Notes under the pieces: model-generated
The model's database searches: none
Seen by the model: the letters and a program-made list of their open reading frames with translations, nothing else
What the model was told of the DNA's origin: nothing
In this document: positions 14,233 through 16,981 of the stretch, in pieces
Numbering within the stretch: position 1 is the first letter of the stretch
How the letters are laid out: each line of letters begins with the position of its first letter
Translations under genes and position numbers: made by a program
NCBI GenBank assembly: GCA_016840905.1
Contig: JAEORM010000078.1
Span: forward strand, 1-16,981
Direction of reading: 5' to 3'
DNA length: 16,981 nt
DNA from: Candidatus Gerdarchaeota archaeon
GTDB lineage: Archaea > Asgardarchaeota > Heimdallarchaeia > JABLTI01

Positions 14233-15387
14233 CTATTCAAGATCCTTTGCGGCTTTTTCTTCGCCTTTATGCATTCTCTTATAACTTCTCTTTTTCTGAA
14301 TTTCTTTAAGCTGATCAGTTTGATATACTTCACGCATTAATTTGGTATATTCTTCAACTTCAGCAGCTGGATATTTATTAAAGAGATGACATCTCACGGT
14401 ATGTTGAGGAGCAACCTGTCGCAATAAGGGAACATCTGTCTTACAAATCTCCATAGTGTGAGAACATCTTGGATGGAATCTACAACCTGATGGAGGTTCA
14501 ATTAAGTTAGGAATAGATCCTGGTATAATTGTAAGATCATCATCTTTTCTAGTATCAGGTTTTGGAATAGCTCCTAATAATGCAATACTATAAGGATGCA
14601 TTGGGTTCTTGTATAATTCAATTGTTGAAGCGTATTCAACAATGTACCCTGCATACATAACTGTAACATAATCAGTCAATTCAGCTATTACCCCAAGATC
14701 ATGGGTAATAAGCATAATAGCCATATTAAATTCATTTCTAATAGCTTTTAGAATGTTCAAAATTTGCGCTTGAATAGTAACATCAAGAGCTGTTGTTGGT
14801 TCATCGGCAATTAGTAATTCAGGATTACATGAAAGTGCCATAGCAATCATAACACGTTGTCTCATACCACCAGAGAACATAAACGGATAATCATCAACTC
14901 GATCGACCGCACTAGGAATTCCTACAAGGTCCATAATTTTAATTGCATTTTCTCGTGCAGTTTGCAAATCAACTTCTTGATGAAGTCGAATAGCTTCCAT
15001 TATTTGATCTCCTACTGTTAAGACAGGATTAAGTGAAGTCATTGGGTCTTGGAAAATCATAGCCATTTTGTTACCACGAATGGTTCTCATTTCAGCATCT
15101 GATTTCCTTCGTAAATCTTCTCCACGATACCAAACTTCACCTTCGATGATTTTGCCAGGTGGATCAGGGACAATACCCATAACAGAAAGAGCACTAACTG
15201 ATTTTCCACAACCAGATTCGCCCACTATTCCTAGGGTCTTTGCTTCATACACTTTATAGCTAACATTTTCAATTGCCCTAACAATACCTTCTTCAGTAAA
15301 GAAATAGGTCCTTATACCTCGGACATCTAAGATAACGCCTTCTTCTTCTGGTGGGCGCAGTTCAGTTACAAAGGTTGGTTCGCTCAT
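14233..15387 (-). CDS. Oligopeptide/dipeptide ABC transporter ATPase, OppD/DppD type
   Basis: This 384-residue ATPase has Walker A GESGCGKS (about 56-63), Q-loop [11 protein letters not shown], signature FSGGMRQR, Walker [13 protein letters not shown] and H-loop THD. The C-terminal oligopeptide-transporter extension carries [12 protein letters not shown] and [13 protein letters not shown]. Four cysteines there ([14 protein letters not shown]) match the motif shown to hold an iron-sulfur cluster in some DppD/OppD proteins. A charged Lys/Glu-rich tail of about 45 residues follows. The start is ATG 15387, with GGAGA (15399-15395) seven bases upstream; TTG 15405 is less likely. It would energise import of peptides or similar solutes at the cytoplasmic face of the membrane. 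No permease, binding protein or OppF is in the window; downstream of it (lower coordinates) there is only the ferredoxin gene. Confidence 0.93.
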   Translation of the reverse strand: MSEPTFVTELRPPEEEGVILDVRGIRTYFFTEEGIVRAIENVSYKVYEAKTLGIVGESGCGKSVSALSVMGIVPDPPGKIIEGEVWYRGEDLRRKSDAEMRTIRGNKMAMIFQDPMTSLNPVLTVGDQIMEAIRLHQEVDLQTARENAIKIMDLVGIPSAVDRVDDYPFMFSGGMRQRVMIAMALSCNPELLIADEPTTALDVTIQAQILNILKAIRNEFNMAIMLITHDLGVIAELTDYVTVMYAGYIVEYASTIELYKNPMHPYSIALLGAIPKPDTRKDDDLTIIPGSIPNLIEPPSGCRFHPRCSHTMEICKTDVPLLRQVAPQHTVRCHLFNKYPAAEVEEYTKLMREVYQTDQLKEIQKKRSYKRMHKGEEKAAKDLE

Positions 15388-15448
15388 TTTTATTTCTCCG
15401 AACAAATTCCGCCATGTTAAATTTATCTAATATCTATTAAACAATTTG

Positions 15449-15490
15449 TATCGATTTAATTAATTTTCCATTAATGACAATAAATCGATA
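15449..15490. promoter_or_regulatory. Long inverted repeat upstream of oppD
   Basis: TATCGATTTA (15449-15458) and TAAATCGATA (15481-15490) are perfect ten-base arms across a 22-base spacer that itself holds two ATTAAT palindromes. It lies 62-103 bases before the ATPase start, in a 211-base gap that also contains the end of the S-component transcript. It could bind two dimers of a regulator or form a hairpin in a long leader. Confidence 0.45.
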
Positions 15491-15590
15491 ATTTTAGTTT
15501 TAAATACAGACTCTATAAATATAAAATACTTTAAAATTATTACGTTTGTTTTGCCGAATCTATTTAAATCAAATTTCAAGCCTTTTTAAA

Positions 15591-15598
15591 CAAAAAAA
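15591..15598 (-). terminator. T7 tract directly after the S-component stop codon
   Basis: On the minus strand the TAG stop (15601-15599) is followed at once by T7 and a G, then by AT-rich DNA. This fits U-tract termination in archaea. No strong hairpin spans this stop. Confidence 0.4.
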
Positions 15599-16330
15599 CT
15601 AATCTAATTCCAGTTTTCTAATTGTTTTTTGTTCCTTTGATCTTAATGAGATTAAAGATCGATTCAAAATATCTGGGATAAAGAAAAATAAAATTGCATT
15701 AGCTGCAACTTTTGATGCTGTTACAGGCAATCCAATTATTAAAGCAGTAAAATAACCTATGAATTGAAAATCATTGGAGATTAAAACCCAACCAATATTC
15801 ACAATTAGGTCATAGACAATTGTTAATAGTCCCCCAAGAACTGCTAAGAAAAGTCTTCGGAAAATACTTATTTTAATAGGCATTTTACGACCGACCATTG
15901 AACCCGTTAATGCAATCATTAAAAATGCAATAATCTTAAAAGGAAAAATAATTGCTCCAGGTCCTATCATAGCTGTCGCTATGATTTCATAGAGTGCTTC
16001 TGATAATAGCGCAAGGTAGCTTCCATATAATGGTCCAAGTATTATTCCACCAATAAAAAGTGTAAGCGTCATAAATTCTAGGTAAGGAAAACTGATAAAA
16101 ATACTTGATAAAGCAATACCAAGAGCTGTGAATATTGCTAATAGGGCTATTTTTATGGTATGATTTTTTGGTGTATACACTGTTAAAGGTAAATCTGGTA
16201 ATTCGGTTTTAGATTCATCATTCTCATTAATATCAGCTTTATCTTCTTTGGAAGTATCTATTTCAGTAGGGATATCTTTTTCACCATCTGAACTATTTTT
16301 CAAGCTGATATTAGTTTCTTTCATTACCAT
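15599..16330 (-). CDS. ECF-type transporter S component (membrane substrate-binding subunit)
   Basis: This 243-residue protein starts with a polar, acidic tail of about 55 residues (rich in Glu, Asp, Lys and Ser) and then has about six hydrophobic helices. KIALLAIFTALGIALSSIFI followed by FIGGIILGPLYGSYLALLSE and GPGAIIFPFKIIAFLMIALTG fits the S-component fold of energy-coupling-factor vitamin and metal transporters, including the A-x-x-x-A-like small-residue pattern in helix 1 used to dock the T subunit. The ligand cannot be told. The start is ATG 16330, which overlaps the upstream stop as TGATG, with AGGA four bases before it; TTG 16333 is an alternative. No EcfA or EcfT gene is in view. 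The long acidic cytoplasmic tail is unusual for S components. Confidence 0.8.
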   Translation of the reverse strand: MVMKETNISLKNSSDGEKDIPTEIDTSKEDKADINENDESKTELPDLPLTVYTPKNHTIKIALLAIFTALGIALSSIFISFPYLEFMTLTLFIGGIILGPLYGSYLALLSEALYEIIATAMIGPGAIIFPFKIIAFLMIALTGSMVGRKMPIKISIFRRLFLAVLGGLLTIVYDLIVNIGWVLISNDFQFIGYFTALIIGLPVTASKVAANAILFFFIPDILNRSLISLRSKEQKTIRKLELD

Positions 16331-16981
16331 CAATTCCTACCAAATCTTTTCCTAGAAAGTACAATTCCTCCTCCAATAATTATGAAAACTACAAACGTAT
16401 CAAATCCAATATTTTGTGAAGTAATAGGTAGAGGAATTGTTGTTGAATTTAAATGCATTTGTAGCCAGAACGAACCATAGGAAGTATTGGTTGATATCAA
16501 AATACCTGTAATGGGTTCATACACAAGATTGGTTTTTTGAAATCCCTCCTCATAATTAATTTCAATAACTTCTATTTGTTGTCCTAATACTGTTATTAAT
16601 TTATCGTAAGTTATATCTACATTCTCATTATCAGTAAATGGAGCTTTTTGCTCGATATTAGCCCAATTCTTCTCTAACGAAACTAGCCCACCATACCAAG
16701 GATAAAGTGATAAAATTAGATTAAAACCAATTTCCACACTATCAGCATTTACTGTCAAATTTCCCAATGCTAGATTACCAACAAGATACTCCTCTTCTTC
16801 AATTTGCTTCCAATCTGTTATATTATACGTCAATATATCACTTTTATTGGCAAACCAAGAACACACTGGTGATGACATATTATACCAGGTGGTAACTTCT
16901 GATGAGATATTATCAATTTTCCAACTAAAATTTTCACCTAGATAAAATTCTGCTGGAAAAGAAGCTGTACCAATTTTAGCA
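16330..16981 (-). CDS. Partial surface protein with C-terminal membrane anchor
   Basis: The reading frame is open to the window edge (at least 217 residues; the N-terminus is missing). An internal ATG at 16878 is not the real start, because the frame continues upstream with AEFYLGENFSWKIDNISSE and an aromatic-rich stretch. The visible part is rich in Asn, Thr, Ser and aromatic residues, with several N-x-S/T sites. It ends with a single hydrophobic segment (FDTFVVFIIIGGGIVL) followed by SRKRFGRN, the layout of an extracellular protein held by one C-terminal helix. Such proteins, with the GENFSW-type strand, are common in Asgard genomes; I believe databases call related ones choice-of-anchor family, which I cannot verify. 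Its stop overlaps the S-component start, so the two are co-translated. Confidence 0.75.
   Translation of the reverse strand, partial: AKIGTASFPAEFYLGENFSWKIDNISSEVTTWYNMSSPVCSWFANKSDILTYNITDWKQIEEEEYLVGNLALGNLTVNADSVEIGFNLILSLYPWYGGLVSLEKNWANIEQKAPFTDNENVDITYDKLITVLGQQIEVIEINYEEGFQKTNLVYEPITGILISTNTSYGSFWLQMHLNSTTIPLPITSQNIGFDTFVVFIIIGGGIVLSRKRFGRN

Noticed and set aside
14173..15415. Ten-base inverted repeat ATGGCGGAAT flanking oppD, and a 17-codon frame from 15415 overlapping the oppD start
   Set aside because: There are no longer arms, target duplication or transposase to suggest a mobile unit, and the plus-strand copy is followed by a stop after two codons. Chance is likely.
1..16981. 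CRISPR arrays, tRNA or rRNA genes, insertion sequences
   Set aside because: No regularly spaced repeats, cloverleaf-like sequences, conserved rRNA segments, transposase genes or terminal repeats with target duplications were seen by eye.

Overview
The window is AT-rich and reads as a piece of an archaeal chromosome. The evidence is an Alba chromatin protein, a geranylgeranyl-reductase-type flavoprotein with its own ferredoxin, GGAGG/GGTGA ribosome-binding sites in front of ATG and several TTG starts, TATA-like boxes, and T-tract terminators. Other features fit the Asgard superphylum, and Heimdallarchaeia-type lineages in particular: a C-terminally anchored, Asn/Thr/Ser-rich surface protein, an M28 aminopeptidase with a C-terminal winged helix, a single-domain parvulin, a Rieske oxygenase and a proline-rich multi-zinc-ribbon protein. 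I place it in Archaea with high confidence and in Asgard with moderate confidence. No mobile element, CRISPR array, rRNA or tRNA was seen.

Region 1 (1-4160) is a lipid-flavoured neighbourhood. A minus-strand operon encodes a geranylgeranyl reductase/FixC-family flavoprotein, an overlapping 2[4Fe-4S] ferredoxin and an SCP2-like lipid-binding protein. Divergent from it are a Rieske non-heme iron oxygenase and a multi-pass DUF1295/steroid 5-alpha-reductase-family membrane protein. Together these look like a set for reducing, carrying and oxidising isoprenoid or sterol-like lipids. Each family call is well supported; the shared pathway is inference.

Region 2 (4160-7240, plus strand) holds a protein with five zinc ribbons joined by poly-proline linkers, a PfkB-family kinase, and an unrecognised acidic protein with a C-terminal zinc ribbon. 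Region 3 (7247-10775) holds a divergent pair: a 708-residue M28 aminopeptidase and an alkaline-phosphatase-superfamily phosphodiesterase. Region 4 (10790-14060) holds Alba, a four-CBS-domain protein, HypE (NiFe-hydrogenase maturation, with no hydrogenase genes nearby), a parvulin isomerase and a small one-cluster ferredoxin. Region 5 (14233-16981, minus strand) is transport: an OppD/DppD-type ATPase, an ECF-type S component, and a surface protein, running off the window, whose stop codon overlaps the start of the S-component gene.

The most striking structure not tied to a gene is at the ends of transcription units. At least seven operon-terminal genes have an inverted repeat that spans or abuts the stop codon, in most cases followed by a T tract. 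The two genes internal to the lipid operon and the surface-protein gene lack it. Several promoter regions also carry distinct palindromes that could be operators (hypE, the parvulin gene, oppD, the phosphodiesterase gene, the zinc-ribbon gene). No gene-free stretch exceeds about 210 bases.
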